Below are positions 1 to 8,548 of a DNA stretch of 64,000 bases, piece after piece. Both the position numbers and the translations under genes were made by a program. The notes under the pieces are model-generated. The model ran no database searches and was not told where the DNA came from. It was given only the letters and a program-made list of their open reading frames with translations. This stretch comes from Myxococcales bacterium (GTDB lineage: Bacteria > Myxococcota > Myxococcia > Myxococcales > Myxococcaceae), in the NCBI GenBank assembly GCA_020846875.1, contig JADLDB010000086.1:62001-126000 (forward strand), read 5' to 3'. Every line of letters begins with the position of its first letter. Position 1 is the first letter of the stretch.

Positions 1-230
1 CCGTCCGCGCCGCCGTTGGTGCAGGAGTAGACGCCGTCGTTCATCAGCGTCTGGCCGGGGATCCGCAAGGTGACGCTCGCCACCTCCGGCGACTGCGCGC
101 ACGTCTTCCCGTTGAAGGTCCACAGGAAGCTGACGTCACCCCGCACCCCGCTCACACAGACGCACCCGCTGCCGCTCATCACTGCGGCGGCGGCGACGGC
201 CAACGACAGGAACCGGACTCGGGCGTTCAT
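1..230 (-). CDS. Putative lipoprotein, 3' end beyond window
   Basis: An open frame begins at an ATG at 230 and runs off the left edge without a stop (76 codons visible). The ATG has a good ribosome binding site, AGGAG, six bases upstream. The N-terminus is a basic start (MNARVRF) followed by an Ala/Val-rich hydrophobic stretch and Gly-Ser-Gly-Cys near residue 23, so a signal peptide and probably a lipid-modified cysteine, although the lipobox lacks the usual Leu/Val at -3. The visible mature part has three further cysteines and no recognised domain. It is transcribed divergently from tolQ. Function unknown. Confidence 0.6.
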   Translation of the reverse strand, partial: MNARVRFLSLAVAAAAVMSGSGCVCVSGVRGDVSFLWTFNGKTCAQSPEVASVTLRIPGQTLMNDGVYSCTNGGAD

Positions 231-364
231 TCGCGCTCCTCGAAGGAAGTTGCCGGCACAGACGGCGCCAAGTCTTCCCTATTCAGAGCGAGCCCGCCAA
301 CACTCTGATTCCACAGGGACGTTCCTTGATGGCCGGGGGCGCGGGTGTTACTTGCGGGGCCTCC

Positions 365-1051
365 ATGCTCGCCGCCATCAACTACGTCGACGTGCTGAAG
401 AGCGCGTCGGGGATCGAGCTCGCGGTGCTGGTGCTGCTGGCCGCGGCCTCGGCGTACTCGTGGGCCCTCATCGCGATGAAGACGCTGCAGCTGCGCAAGG
501 CGCGCGGCGAGTCGGTCACCTTCCTCGACACCTTCTGGAAGGCCAGCCGGCTGGACGCGATCTACAACGCGGCGCAGAAGCTCGAGTCGTCCCCCATCTC
601 CCGCGTCTTCCGCGCCGGCTACGAGGAGCTGTCCAAGCTGGCCCAGTCGAAGAGCGGCCCCGAGGGGGCGATGAGCGACAAGCTGGGGGGGATCGAGAAC
701 GTCGAGCGCGCGCTCAACCGGGCGGCCCTGGCGGAGATCACCACCCTGGAGGCCCACATCCCCTTCCTGGGCACGGTGGGAAGCACCGCCCCCTTCGTGG
801 GGTTGTTCGGGACGGTGATGGGCATTCTGGGGGCCTTCAACGAGATCGCCGAGAAGGGCAACGCCACCATCGCCACCGTGGCCGCGCCGATCGGCAACGC
901 GCTGTTGGCCACCGCCGCCGGGCTGTTCGCGGCGATCCCCGCGGTGATCGCCTACAACTCCTTCGTCTCACGCATCAAGGTGTTCGACACCGAGATGTCC
1001 AGCTTCAGCCACGACTTCCTCAACATCGTGAAGCGGCACTTCTTCAAGTAG
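365..1051 (+). CDS. tolQ: TolQ/ExbB-type proton channel protein
   Basis: MotA/TolQ/ExbB family inner-membrane protein of 228 aa. It forms the proton-conducting stator with TolR and energises TolA/TonB. One transmembrane segment lies near residues 17-37. Two more follow the cytoplasmic region, in the conserved block with STAPFVGLFGTVMGILGAF and in a C-terminal segment around AAGLFAAIPAVIAYN. I chose the ATG at 365 because it gives the usual short N-terminus before the first helix; TTG/ATG starts at 326/329 would add 12-13 residues. It is first in a four-gene tol operon, 7 bases before tolR. Confidence 0.9.
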   Translation: MLAAINYVDVLKSASGIELAVLVLLAAASAYSWALIAMKTLQLRKARGESVTFLDTFWKASRLDAIYNAAQKLESSPISRVFRAGYEELSKLAQSKSGPEGAMSDKLGGIENVERALNRAALAEITTLEAHIPFLGTVGSTAPFVGLFGTVMGILGAFNEIAEKGNATIATVAAPIGNALLATAAGLFAAIPAVIAYNSFVSRIKVFDTEMSSFSHDFLNIVKRHFFK

Positions 1052-1058
1052 GCGCGCC

Positions 1059-1511
1059 ATGGGCATGTCCACCGGACGCGGCGCTCCCGGCCGCACCACG
1101 ATGAGCGAGATCAACGTCACCCCGATGGTGGACGTGATGCTCGTGCTGCTCATCATCTTCATGGTGACGGCGCCCCTCATCCAGCAGGGCGTGAAGGTGA
1201 ACCTTCCCGAGACGAAGGCCGCGCCGGTGGAGTCCACCGACAAGAAGCTGGTGGTGTCCATCGACGCCAACAAGAAGGTCTTCATCGGCGAGGCCGAGGT
1301 GCAGTTGGCCGACCTGGAGGAGAAGCTGAAGGCCAACGCCAAGGCGCAGAAGGACAAGGAGCTCTACCTGCACGCTGATCGCGACCTGCCGTACGGCATC
1401 GTGGTGGACGTGATGGCCGCCGCCCAGCGCGCCGGCGTCACCAACGTCGGCATGATCACGGACCCGATGGGGGCGGGCCGGACGTCGAAGGAAGACAAGA
1501 AGAAGAAGTAG
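1059..1511 (+). CDS. tolR: TolR/ExbD-type stator protein
   Basis: ExbD/TolR family, 150 aa. A short cytoplasmic tail precedes the diagnostic motif MSEINVTPMVDVMLVLLIIF, whose membrane aspartate (Asp25) is the proton-path residue of the family. A periplasmic domain follows, with the conserved region KELYLHADRDLPYGIVVDVM. The tail is Lys-rich. It partners TolQ just upstream and the TolA/TonB-like protein 14 bases downstream. An internal ATG at 1065 is an alternative start. TolR versus ExbD cannot be settled by sequence alone; the following tolB favours Tol. Confidence 0.9.
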   Translation: MGMSTGRGAPGRTTMSEINVTPMVDVMLVLLIIFMVTAPLIQQGVKVNLPETKAAPVESTDKKLVVSIDANKKVFIGEAEVQLADLEEKLKANAKAQKDKELYLHADRDLPYGIVVDVMAAAQRAGVTNVGMITDPMGAGRTSKEDKKKK

Positions 1512-1525
1512 GGTTACCCGACGAC

Positions 1526-2251
1526 ATGAGCGCCCAGGCCGCCCACAGCCTCCTGCGACCCCGCCCGTCGGGCCTCGGGCCCTTCCTGGTGCTGTCGATC
1601 GCCGGGCACGTGCTGCTCACCGCGGGCGCGCTGGGGCTGTCCTGGGCCTTCGCTGGGCCGCCCATCGATCTCGAGCAGAAGCCGATCAAGGCCTCCCTGG
1701 TGCGCCTGGGCAAGCCGCGCGACGAGAAGCTGCTGCCCCGCAAGGAGCCGGAGCCGCCGCCCGCGCCGCCCAAGCCCGCCGAGGTCGCGGTGCAGGCGCC
1801 CGCGCCGCCCTCCAGCGCGGTGAAGATCCCCTCGAAGGACGCGAAGCCCGAGAAGGCGCCGGACCTGAAGAAGTCCCTGTTCGACGCCTTCAGCAAGGCG
1901 AGCAAGCCGGCCGAGCTGGAAGGCGCGGCGGACGGCGATCCGCTGGGTGACTCGGCGGTGCAGGAAGGCGAGCGCTACCACGGGCTGCTGCAGGCGGTGG
2001 TGAAGCGCAACTACGACGTGTCCGACACCATCCCCGAGGCCGAGCGCCGCACCCTGCGCGCTCAGGTGTCGATGCGGATCGACGCTCACGGAGAGGTCCT
2101 CGACGTGCGGCTGGCGAAGGCCTCGGGGAACGACCTGTTCGACGCCGCGGTGCTGGCCGCCGTGAAGAAGGCGTCTCCCTTTGCCCCACCCCCGCCGCAC
2201 CTCGCCGACGAGCTGAAGCGGGACGGGGTGTCCTTCGTCTTCACCCCGTGA
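1526..2251 (+). CDS. tolA: TolA/TonB-like energy transducer
   Basis: Protein of 241 aa with the TolA/TonB layout: one N-terminal membrane helix (about residues 20-44), a Pro/Lys/Ala-rich periplasmic spacer (about 55-120) and a C-terminal TonB/TolA-type domain (about 150-240) containing VSMRIDAHGEVLDVRLAKAS. It should carry proton-motive-force energy from TolQR to the outer membrane side. The position between tolR and tolB suggests TolA, although the C-terminal domain looks as much like TonB. Its stop lies 26 bases before the tolB start. Confidence 0.75.
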   Translation: MSAQAAHSLLRPRPSGLGPFLVLSIAGHVLLTAGALGLSWAFAGPPIDLEQKPIKASLVRLGKPRDEKLLPRKEPEPPPAPPKPAEVAVQAPAPPSSAVKIPSKDAKPEKAPDLKKSLFDAFSKASKPAELEGAADGDPLGDSAVQEGERYHGLLQAVVKRNYDVSDTIPEAERRTLRAQVSMRIDAHGEVLDVRLAKASGNDLFDAAVLAAVKKASPFAPPPPHLADELKRDGVSFVFTP

Positions 2252-2277
2252 AAAGAAGCCGCCAGGAGCCAACGATC

Positions 2278-3549
2278 ATGTCCCGCCTCGCCTTCGTCGT
2301 CCTCGCCTTCCCGTCTTTCGCCCTGGCCCAGCAGAAGGTGATTGAGATCTCGGGCGCCAACTTTCGCCCCATGCCCTTGGCGGTCGCGGCACCGATGACG
2401 CAGGACGACGCCGCGAAGAAGGTGGCGGCCGAGTTCGACAGCGCGCTCGTCTACGACTTCTCCGCCTGCGGGCTCTTCCAGGTGCTCGAGCGCAAGGGCT
2501 ACCTGGCCGACGCGAAGGAAGGCGTCACCGCTGGCTCGATCGCCTTCAACCGCTGGAGCGACGTGGGCGCCGAGGCGCTGGTGAAGACGCAGTTGTCCAC
2601 GGAAGGCGACACCATCCGCGCGGACCTGAGGTTGTTCGCGGTGGGCGCCGGCCGGGAGGAGCTCAAGGTGAGTGAGGTGGCCCCGGCGAAGAACCTGCGG
2701 CGGCTCGCCCACAAGCTGGCCAACGCGGTGTACCGCTTCTACACGCGCGAGACGGGCCCCTTCGAGACGCGGATCGCCTGGTCGCGCAAGTCGCAGCAGG
2801 GCCGCGACGTCTACGTGGCGGACTGGGACGGGAAGAACGCCCAGCGGATCACCAGCGACAGCGTCAACGTGCTGCCCGCGCTGCTCCCCGGCGGCGTGGC
2901 CTTCACGTCGTACCGGCAGAAGAAGCCGTTCCTCTTCGTCTCGCGCGGTGGCGGCGAGCCCACGCTGCTGTTGGCCAAAGGGGCGATGGTGACCGGCGCC
3001 GCCTTTTCGCACGACGGGAAGCGGCTGGCGGTGTCCGTCTCGGAAGGCGAGAACGCGGAGATCTTCGTGGCCAACGCCGACGGCTCGGATGCGAAGAAGG
3101 TGACGGACACGAAGTTCTTCCTCAACACCAGCCCCACCTGGTCGCCCGACGGGAAGAAGCTGGCCTTCGTGTCCAACCGCGCCGGCAACCCGCAGATCTA
3201 CGTGATGGGGGCGGACGGCTTGGGGGTGAAGCGCCTCACCTTCCAGGGCAACTACAACACCACCCCGGCCTGGAGCCCGCGAGGGGACGTGATCGCCTTC
3301 ACCGCGCGCGACGAGCGCAACGCCTTCGACCTGTTCACCGTCAACGTGGACTCGGGGAAGATCGTCCGCCTCACCCAGGACGCCGCCAACAACGAGGAGC
3401 CCGCCTTCTCTCCGTCGGGCCGGTTGATCCTGTTCACCTCCACCCGCACCGGCGCGCGGCAACTGCACGTGATGACGGTGGACGGGAACAACCAGCTCGC
3501 GCTCCCGGTGGACAAGGGCGACTACGCCACGCCGGACTGGGCCGAGTAG
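2278..3549 (+). CDS. tolB: TolB, periplasmic beta-propeller of Tol system
   Basis: TolB family protein of 423 aa. The signal peptide is MSRLAFVVLAFPSFALA, with cleavage expected before QQ. An N-terminal TolB domain (to about 150) precedes WD40-like propeller blades, visible as repeated motifs such as SPTWSPDGKKLAFVSNRAG, TPAWSPRGDVIAFTA and EPAFSPSGRLILFTS. The ATG at 2278 is preferred because AGGAG lies at 2264-2268 and the signal peptide begins there; a GTG at 2248 overlapping the tolA stop is the alternative. TolB usually pairs with Pal, but no pal or cpoB follows; the next gene is convergent. Confidence 0.9.
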   Translation: MSRLAFVVLAFPSFALAQQKVIEISGANFRPMPLAVAAPMTQDDAAKKVAAEFDSALVYDFSACGLFQVLERKGYLADAKEGVTAGSIAFNRWSDVGAEALVKTQLSTEGDTIRADLRLFAVGAGREELKVSEVAPAKNLRRLAHKLANAVYRFYTRETGPFETRIAWSRKSQQGRDVYVADWDGKNAQRITSDSVNVLPALLPGGVAFTSYRQKKPFLFVSRGGGEPTLLLAKGAMVTGAAFSHDGKRLAVSVSEGENAEIFVANADGSDAKKVTDTKFFLNTSPTWSPDGKKLAFVSNRAGNPQIYVMGADGLGVKRLTFQGNYNTTPAWSPRGDVIAFTARDERNAFDLFTVNVDSGKIVRLTQDAANNEEPAFSPSGRLILFTSTRTGARQLHVMTVDGNNQLALPVDKGDYATPDWAE

Positions 3550-3586
3550 CCGCCCCGTCCATGGCGCAGTCCTTCGAAAGCCAGCG

Positions 3587-4657
3587 TCACTCGCGCATCA
3601 GGGCGGCGCCCCAATGGAAGCCGGCGCCCAGGCCCACGAAGGCGACCAGGTCGCCCGGCTTCAACTTCCCCGACTTCTTGCACTCGTCGTAGGCGATGGG
3701 GATGGTGGCGGCCGTGGTGTTCCCGTAGCGCTGGATGTTGTTGTAGACGCGGTCGTCCGGCAGCTTGAGCGCCTTCTGCACGCCCTCGCTGATGCGCAGG
3801 TTCGCCTGGTGCGGGATGAGCAGGTTGACGTCGTCGAGGGTGACCTCCACCTTCTGGCAGGTCTCCAGCACCACCTCGGGCATCTTGGTGACGGCCATCT
3901 TGAAGACCTGGCGGCCTTCCATCACCGGGACGAAGCGCCCTTCCCTGACGTGCTCCTCGCTGAAGTAGGGGCGGTAGGCGAAGCCGGCCGAAGGCACATA
4001 GAGCGCTTCCACGTCCTTGCCCGCCGCGTGCAGCGAGTAGCCGAGCAGCCCGCGTCGGGGATCGTCCGTGGGCCCCATGCACACCGCTCCCGCCGCATCG
4101 CCGAAGAGCACGAACAGGTGTCGGAACTTCGAGTTCCACTCGCGCTCCGCCTGGGTGACGGGCTCGTTGGAGCGGCCCATCACCACGTCCCACCCGTGCT
4201 TCGAGAAGGGCATGAAGCCCGAGTGGATCTCTGCGCCCACGAAGAGGAGCTTCTTCGCCATGCCCGCGCGGATCAGCGCGTCGCACACCTGCAGGCCGTA
4301 GATGAAGCCCGAGCACTGCTGGCGGATGTCGAGCGCCGGGATGTTGCCGATCCCCAGCTTGGCCTGCAGCAGGCTGCCCACGCCGGGGAAGTAGTAGTCC
4401 GGCGTCATGGTGGCCACGACGATGTAGTCGACGTCTTCCGCCTTCCAGCCCGCGTCGTCGAGCGCCTTCTTCGCCGCGCCCACCCCGAGATCGCTGGTGG
4501 CCGTGCCTTCGTTGACGAAGTACCGCTGCTGAATGCCGGAGCGCTCACGGATCCACTCGTCCGTAGTGTCGCAGACCAGCTGCATGCGCTCGTTGGGGAC
4601 GAGCGTCTCCCCCGTCACGAAGCCGCTGCCGTAGATGCGGGAATACGCCTGCGTCAT
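3587..4657 (-). CDS. fabH: Beta-ketoacyl-ACP synthase III family protein
   Basis: KAS III enzyme of 356 aa, of the type that condenses an acyl-CoA starter with malonyl-ACP. The thiolase-fold catalytic triad is intact: Cys115 (DIRQQCSGF), His283 (IPHQANLRI) and Asn313 (QRYGNTTAAT), with a glycine-rich C-terminus (GLGAGFHWG). It is about 40 residues longer than E. coli FabH because of an insertion around residues 145-180. GAGGAG precedes the start. It stands alone rather than in a fab operon, so it may supply branched or specialised starter units. Convergent with tolB. Confidence 0.85.
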   Translation of the reverse strand: MTQAYSRIYGSGFVTGETLVPNERMQLVCDTTDEWIRERSGIQQRYFVNEGTATSDLGVGAAKKALDDAGWKAEDVDYIVVATMTPDYYFPGVGSLLQAKLGIGNIPALDIRQQCSGFIYGLQVCDALIRAGMAKKLLFVGAEIHSGFMPFSKHGWDVVMGRSNEPVTQAEREWNSKFRHLFVLFGDAAGAVCMGPTDDPRRGLLGYSLHAAGKDVEALYVPSAGFAYRPYFSEEHVREGRFVPVMEGRQVFKMAVTKMPEVVLETCQKVEVTLDDVNLLIPHQANLRISEGVQKALKLPDDRVYNNIQRYGNTTAATIPIAYDECKKSGKLKPGDLVAFVGLGAGFHWGAALMRE

Positions 4658-4746
4658 GTGCCTCTCCTCGCAGAGAAATCCGCACCTGCCTTACCCGTCG
4701 AGGCCCAGCCCGACAAGTTGTCGCGACCGACACGTCGCGTCATGGG

Positions 4747-4766
4747 GTGCGAAGGCGCCTTCGCAC
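4747..4766. promoter_or_regulatory. Perfect 20-bp palindrome between fabH and acetyltransferase
   Basis: GTGCGAAGGC followed directly by its exact inverse GCCTTCGCAC. There is no loop, so it looks more like a dimeric repressor operator than a terminator. It lies in the 145-base divergent region, 90 bases upstream of the fabH ATG and 37 bases upstream of the acetyltransferase ATG. Confidence 0.45.
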
Positions 4767-4770
4767 GGAA

Positions 4771-4799
4771 GGTGTGCGCGTGGCTTGCAATGGCACACC
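4771..4799. repeat. 7-bp inverted repeat before the acetyltransferase start
   Basis: GGTGTGC at 4771-4777 pairs with GCACACC at 4793-4799 across a 15-base spacer, ending 3 bases before the proposed ATG. It could be an operator or an mRNA hairpin that limits translation initiation; no Shine-Dalgarno sequence is visible here. Confidence 0.35.
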
Positions 4800-4802
4800 G
4801 GC

Positions 4803-5192
4803 ATGACGCTGCGACGTGGTCGCGCGACCACGGTGCGGGAAGACACGCGGGAGGGATCCGTGAGCGCGCAGGTGGACTCGCTGTTGGGGCTGTGCGGCGT
4901 GAGGGCCGACGCGGGGCAGGTGTTGATCGTCGTGCGCGACGATGAGGTGCTGGGCGTGGGCGTGCTGCGGATCGCCGGCGTGGACGCGGAGGTGGTGGGC
5001 CTGGTGACGGAGCCCAGCCACCGGCACCGGGGGATCGGCCGGCAGTTGGTGAGGGAGATGGAAGCGCGAGCGCGGCGCGCCGGGTGCCAGCGGCTGCGGG
5101 TGCGGTTGCCCAGGACGGACGACGTGACCGCCGGCTTCTTCCGCGCGCTGGGCTTCGACGACACGCACGTGGCGTTGGATCTGGAGTTGTGA
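4803..5192 (+). CDS. GNAT family N-acetyltransferase
   Basis: Small protein of 129 aa. The acetyl-CoA binding motif A is clear: VTEPSHRHRGIGRQLVREME, with the R-x-x-G-x-G core. The C-terminal GFFRALGFDD is the usual motif-B region. The substrate cannot be predicted. The ATG at 4803 gives a normal short GNAT; the frame is open further upstream to 4635, but that part overlaps the fabH promoter region and has no family similarity. Divergent from fabH and 19 bases before the aminotransferase. Confidence 0.75.
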   Translation: MTLRRGRATTVREDTREGSVSAQVDSLLGLCGVRADAGQVLIVVRDDEVLGVGVLRIAGVDAEVVGLVTEPSHRHRGIGRQLVREMEARARRAGCQRLRVRLPRTDDVTAGFFRALGFDDTHVALDLEL

Positions 5193-5211
5193 GCGGCGAG
5201 ACTGCCGCGCC

Positions 5212-6345
5212 GTGCACGACGCCTTCACCCTCGATCCGTCCATCACCTTCTTGAACCACGGCAGCTACGGCGCCTGCCCGCGCCCCGTGCAGGAGCAGCA
5301 GGCTCACCTGCGCGCGCAACTGGAGTCCGAGCCGGTGCGCTTCATGACGCGCGAACTCGAGCCGCTGCTCGACGCAGCGCGGGTGCGGCTCTCGGACTTC
5401 CTCGGCGCACAGCCCCCAGATCTCGCCTTCGTCCCCAACGCCACCACCGGGATCAACTCCGTCCTCCGCAGCCTTCTGCTTCAGCCCGGCGACGAGCTGG
5501 TCACCACCACCCACGGCTACAACGCGTGCACCAACGCCCTGCGCTTCGTCGCCGAGCGCACCGGCGCCCGCGTCGTGCTGGCGCAGGTCCCCTTCCCCCT
5601 CGAGGCCCCGCAGCAGGTGATGGACGCCGTCCGTCGCGCGGTGACGCCCCGCACCCGCCTCGTCCTCCTCGACCAGGTGACCAGCCCCACCGCGCTCGTC
5701 TTCCCCGTCGACGCTCTGGTGCAGGAGCTCGAGGCCGCCGGAGTCCAGGTGCTGGTGGACGCCGCCCACGCCCCCGGCATGGTCCCGCTGCACCTCGATC
5801 AGACCGGCGCCAGCTACACCGCCGGCAACCTGCACAAGTGGGTGTGTGCCCCCAAGGGGGCCGCGTTTCTCCACGTGCGCGAAGATCGACAGCCCGGCGT
5901 GCGCCCCGCGGTGATCAGCCATGGCGCGAACTCCCCTCGCACCGACAAGTCACGCTTCCACCTGGAGTTCGACTGGACCGGCACCAGCGATCCCACCCCG
6001 TACCTGTGCGTGCCCGGTGCGCTCGACGTGATGGCTTCGCTGCACCCCGAAGGCTGGCCCGGGCTGATGCGCGCCAACCGCGACGCCGCGACGCAAGCCG
6101 GGGAGCTGCTCGCCGACGCCCTGCGCCCCTTCCGCGGCGCGAGGAGCCTGCCCGGGGCGTCCATGGTCAGCGTGGAGGTGCCGGGGAGGCCCGGCGGCCT
6201 GCACGATCGCCTCTTCCTCGAGCACCGGATCGAGGTGCCCGTCATCCCCTTCGAGGGGAAGACGCTGGTGCGCGTGTCGATGCAGGTGCACACCACCCTG
6301 GCGGACGTCGAGAAGCTGGCTCGCGTTCTGCCGCGGCTCGGCTAG
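5212..6345 (+). CDS. Class V aminotransferase, isopenicillin N epimerase-like
   Basis: PLP-dependent fold-type I enzyme of 377 aa. The N-terminus ITFLNHGSYGACPRPVQEQ is typical of the isopenicillin-N-epimerase-like branch of class V. Asp183 (VLVDAAHAPGM) is positioned to bind the pyridine nitrogen and Lys209 (GNLHKWVCAPKG) is the Schiff-base lysine. The start is a GTG; no earlier in-frame start fits. It could be a cysteine desulfurase-like lyase or an amino acid epimerase; context gives no substrate. Confidence 0.8.
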   Translation: MHDAFTLDPSITFLNHGSYGACPRPVQEQQAHLRAQLESEPVRFMTRELEPLLDAARVRLSDFLGAQPPDLAFVPNATTGINSVLRSLLLQPGDELVTTTHGYNACTNALRFVAERTGARVVLAQVPFPLEAPQQVMDAVRRAVTPRTRLVLLDQVTSPTALVFPVDALVQELEAAGVQVLVDAAHAPGMVPLHLDQTGASYTAGNLHKWVCAPKGAAFLHVREDRQPGVRPAVISHGANSPRTDKSRFHLEFDWTGTSDPTPYLCVPGALDVMASLHPEGWPGLMRANRDAATQAGELLADALRPFRGARSLPGASMVSVEVPGRPGGLHDRLFLEHRIEVPVIPFEGKTLVRVSMQVHTTLADVEKLARVLPRLG

Positions 6346-6358
6346 CGTCCGCCCCTCC

Positions 6359-7279
6359 ATGAGCCGCTACGCCGCCATCGACGTGGGCACCAACTCGGTG
6401 CTGCTCCTGGTCGCCGAGCGGGGCGCGGCTGGCCGCTTCGCGGCCGTGCAGGAGCGCACAGAGATCACCCGCCTCGGTCGTGGCGTGGACCAGACGAAGC
6501 GGCTCGCTCCCGAGGCGATCGCAGACACGCTCGCCGTGCTGGAGTCCTACGCGAAGGAGGCCCGCGAGCTGGGGGCAACCGACATCGTCGTGTCCGCCAC
6601 CAGCGCCGCGCGCGACGCGCAGAATGGCCCCGAGTTCCTCGCCGGAGCCCAGCAACGCGCGGGGCTCACCGTGGAGATCATCACCGGCGACGAGGAGGCC
6701 CGCCTGTCCTTCGCGTCCGCCTGGGCCGACTTCGGCGGCAAGGGCCCCCTGGTGGTGCTGGACATCGGCGGCGGCAGCACCGAGCTCATCTTCGGCGGCG
6801 CGACGGGTCAGCTCGACTTTCGCCGCAGCTTCGACGTGGGCAGCGTGCGCCTCACCGAGCGGCACCTGCACGCCGATCCCCCGACCGCCGAGGAGCTGGC
6901 CCGCCTCTCGGTTGGCCTCAAAGACACCTTCTCTGCCCTTCCCCCTCCTCCCTCGGGAGCGCACCTGGTGGCCGTGGCCGGGACGGCGACGACGATCTGC
7001 ACCGTGGCGCGGGCGATCGAGCCCTACGACGCGGCGCTCGTGCACGGCGCGGTCCTCTCGCGGCAGGAGGTGGTGCACTCCGTCGAGCGGCTGGCGGCGC
7101 TGCCGGTCGTCCTCCGCCGTACCGTGCCCGGGCTGCCCCCCAGGCGCGCGGACGTGATCGTCGCCGGAGGGCTGGTGCTCGAGGCCGCGATGGACGCCGT
7201 CGATGCGGCCGAGGTGACGATCAGCGATCGCGGGCTGCGCTGGGGCCTGCTGGTCGATCGCTTCGGGACGCGGGCATGA
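6359..7279 (+). CDS. Exopolyphosphatase / GppA family phosphatase
   Basis: Ppx/GppA family, 306 aa, with the actin-like ATPase fold. Phosphate-binding motifs are present: DVGTNSVLLLV near the N-terminus, DIGGGSTELIF in the middle, and SDRGLRWGLL at the C-terminus. It matches the short bacterial form lacking the HD-like C-terminal extension of E. coli Ppx. The expected substrate is polyphosphate and/or pppGpp. The stop overlaps the start of the next gene by ATGA, so the two are likely co-translated. Confidence 0.85.
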   Translation: MSRYAAIDVGTNSVLLLVAERGAAGRFAAVQERTEITRLGRGVDQTKRLAPEAIADTLAVLESYAKEARELGATDIVVSATSAARDAQNGPEFLAGAQQRAGLTVEIITGDEEARLSFASAWADFGGKGPLVVLDIGGGSTELIFGGATGQLDFRRSFDVGSVRLTERHLHADPPTAEELARLSVGLKDTFSALPPPPSGAHLVAVAGTATTICTVARAIEPYDAALVHGAVLSRQEVVHSVERLAALPVVLRRTVPGLPPRRADVIVAGGLVLEAAMDAVDAAEVTISDRGLRWGLLVDRFGTRA

Positions 7280-8547
7280 GCGGTCCTCCCCCTGCGTCCG
7301 GCAGCACCGGCGAGTCGAAGCCCGCGCGGCCCCCCGCCCCCGGCGCCGTCTTCGCGCTCGTCGTCCTCACCTTGATGAACATGCTGAACTACGTCGACCG
7401 CTGGGTGCCGTCGGCGGTGAAGGACCTGTTCAAGCACGACCTGCACCTGACCGACGCGCAGACGAGTTGGCCGCTGTCCGCCTTCATCATCGTCTACATG
7501 CTGGCCAGCCCCGTCTTCGGCGCGCTGGCTGAGACGCGCAGCCGACGGGTGTTGATCGCCTTCGGCGTCGCCGCCTGGTCGCTGGCCACCGCCGCCGCCG
7601 CCTTCGCCCAGGGCTTTGGATCGCTGCTGCTCGCGCGCGCCGCGGTGGGCATCGGCGAGGCTGCGTACGCCACGCTCGCACCCGCCGTCCTCGCCGACTT
7701 CTTCCCGCCCGAGCGCCGGAACCGCATCTTCACCTACTTCTACGTGGCCACGCCGGTGGGCTCGGCGATCGGCTTCGTGCTGGGCGGCTTCCTCGGCGAG
7801 CACTTCGGCTGGCGCACCGCCTTCCTCGCCGTCGGCCTCCCGGGCCTGCTGGTGGCGGCCCTGGCGCTGCTGATGAAGGAGCCGGCGCGGGGCGGCTTCG
7901 ACGAGGCGCCGCCTCGGAGCGTCTCGTGGGGCCAGGCGATCCTCACGCTGGCGAGGAATCCCGTCTACGTCACCACCGTGCTCGGCTACACCGCCGTCAC
8001 CTTCGCCACCGGGGGCATCGCGGACTGGTTCCCCACCTTCCTCTCGCGGGTCCGCGGCATGCCCCTGTCCCAGGCGGATCTGGCGATCGGCGTGTCCGCG
8101 GTGGTGGGCGGGCTGCTCGGCACTGCCCTCGGAGGCGCCGCGGCCGACCGCCTGGGGAAGGTGACCCGGCAGCCGTACCTGGCCATCTCCGGGCTGGCGA
8201 TGATCCCCGCCACCCTCCTCACCGTGGTGGCGCTCTTCTTCCTCCGGGCGCCGCTGGCCATCGTCGCCGCGGTGCTGACGGCGCAGATCTTCCTCTGGGC
8301 CTACAACGCGCCCGTCAACGCGCTGCTGGTGAACAGCGTGGATCCCGGCCTGCGCGCGCGCGCCTTCGGCCTCTCCATCCTCTGTATCCACCTGCTGGGC
8401 GACGTGCTGTCCCCGCCGCTGATCGGCCTGGTGAGCGATCGCACCGGGAACCTGGAGCTGGCGCTGGTGATGGTGCCGGTGGCGGTGCTGCTGGGCGGGC
8501 TGGTGTGGCTGGTGGGGTGGCGCAGGCTGCCCGAGGTGAAGGCCTGA
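7276..8547 (+). CDS. MFS transporter, Spinster-like
   Basis: Major facilitator protein of 423 aa with 12 predicted membrane helices. Motifs of the Spinster branch are visible: MLNYVDRWVPSAVKD in helix 1, ASPVFGALAETRSRR in loop 2-3 and ARAAVGIGEAAYATLAPAVL in helix 4. The soluble N-terminal tail (about 25 residues) is Pro/Gly-rich. Substrate unknown; Spinster homologues move lipids or lysolipids in other organisms. It overlaps the phosphatase stop by 4 bases and ends 1 base from the convergent acyltransferase stop. Confidence 0.85.
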   Translation: MSGPPPASGSTGESKPARPPAPGAVFALVVLTLMNMLNYVDRWVPSAVKDLFKHDLHLTDAQTSWPLSAFIIVYMLASPVFGALAETRSRRVLIAFGVAAWSLATAAAAFAQGFGSLLLARAAVGIGEAAYATLAPAVLADFFPPERRNRIFTYFYVATPVGSAIGFVLGGFLGEHFGWRTAFLAVGLPGLLVAALALLMKEPARGGFDEAPPRSVSWGQAILTLARNPVYVTTVLGYTAVTFATGGIADWFPTFLSRVRGMPLSQADLAIGVSAVVGGLLGTALGGAAADRLGKVTRQPYLAISGLAMIPATLLTVVALFFLRAPLAIVAAVLTAQIFLWAYNAPVNALLVNSVDPGLRARAFGLSILCIHLLGDVLSPPLIGLVSDRTGNLELALVMVPVAVLLGGLVWLVGWRRLPEVKA

Positions 8548-8548
8548 C

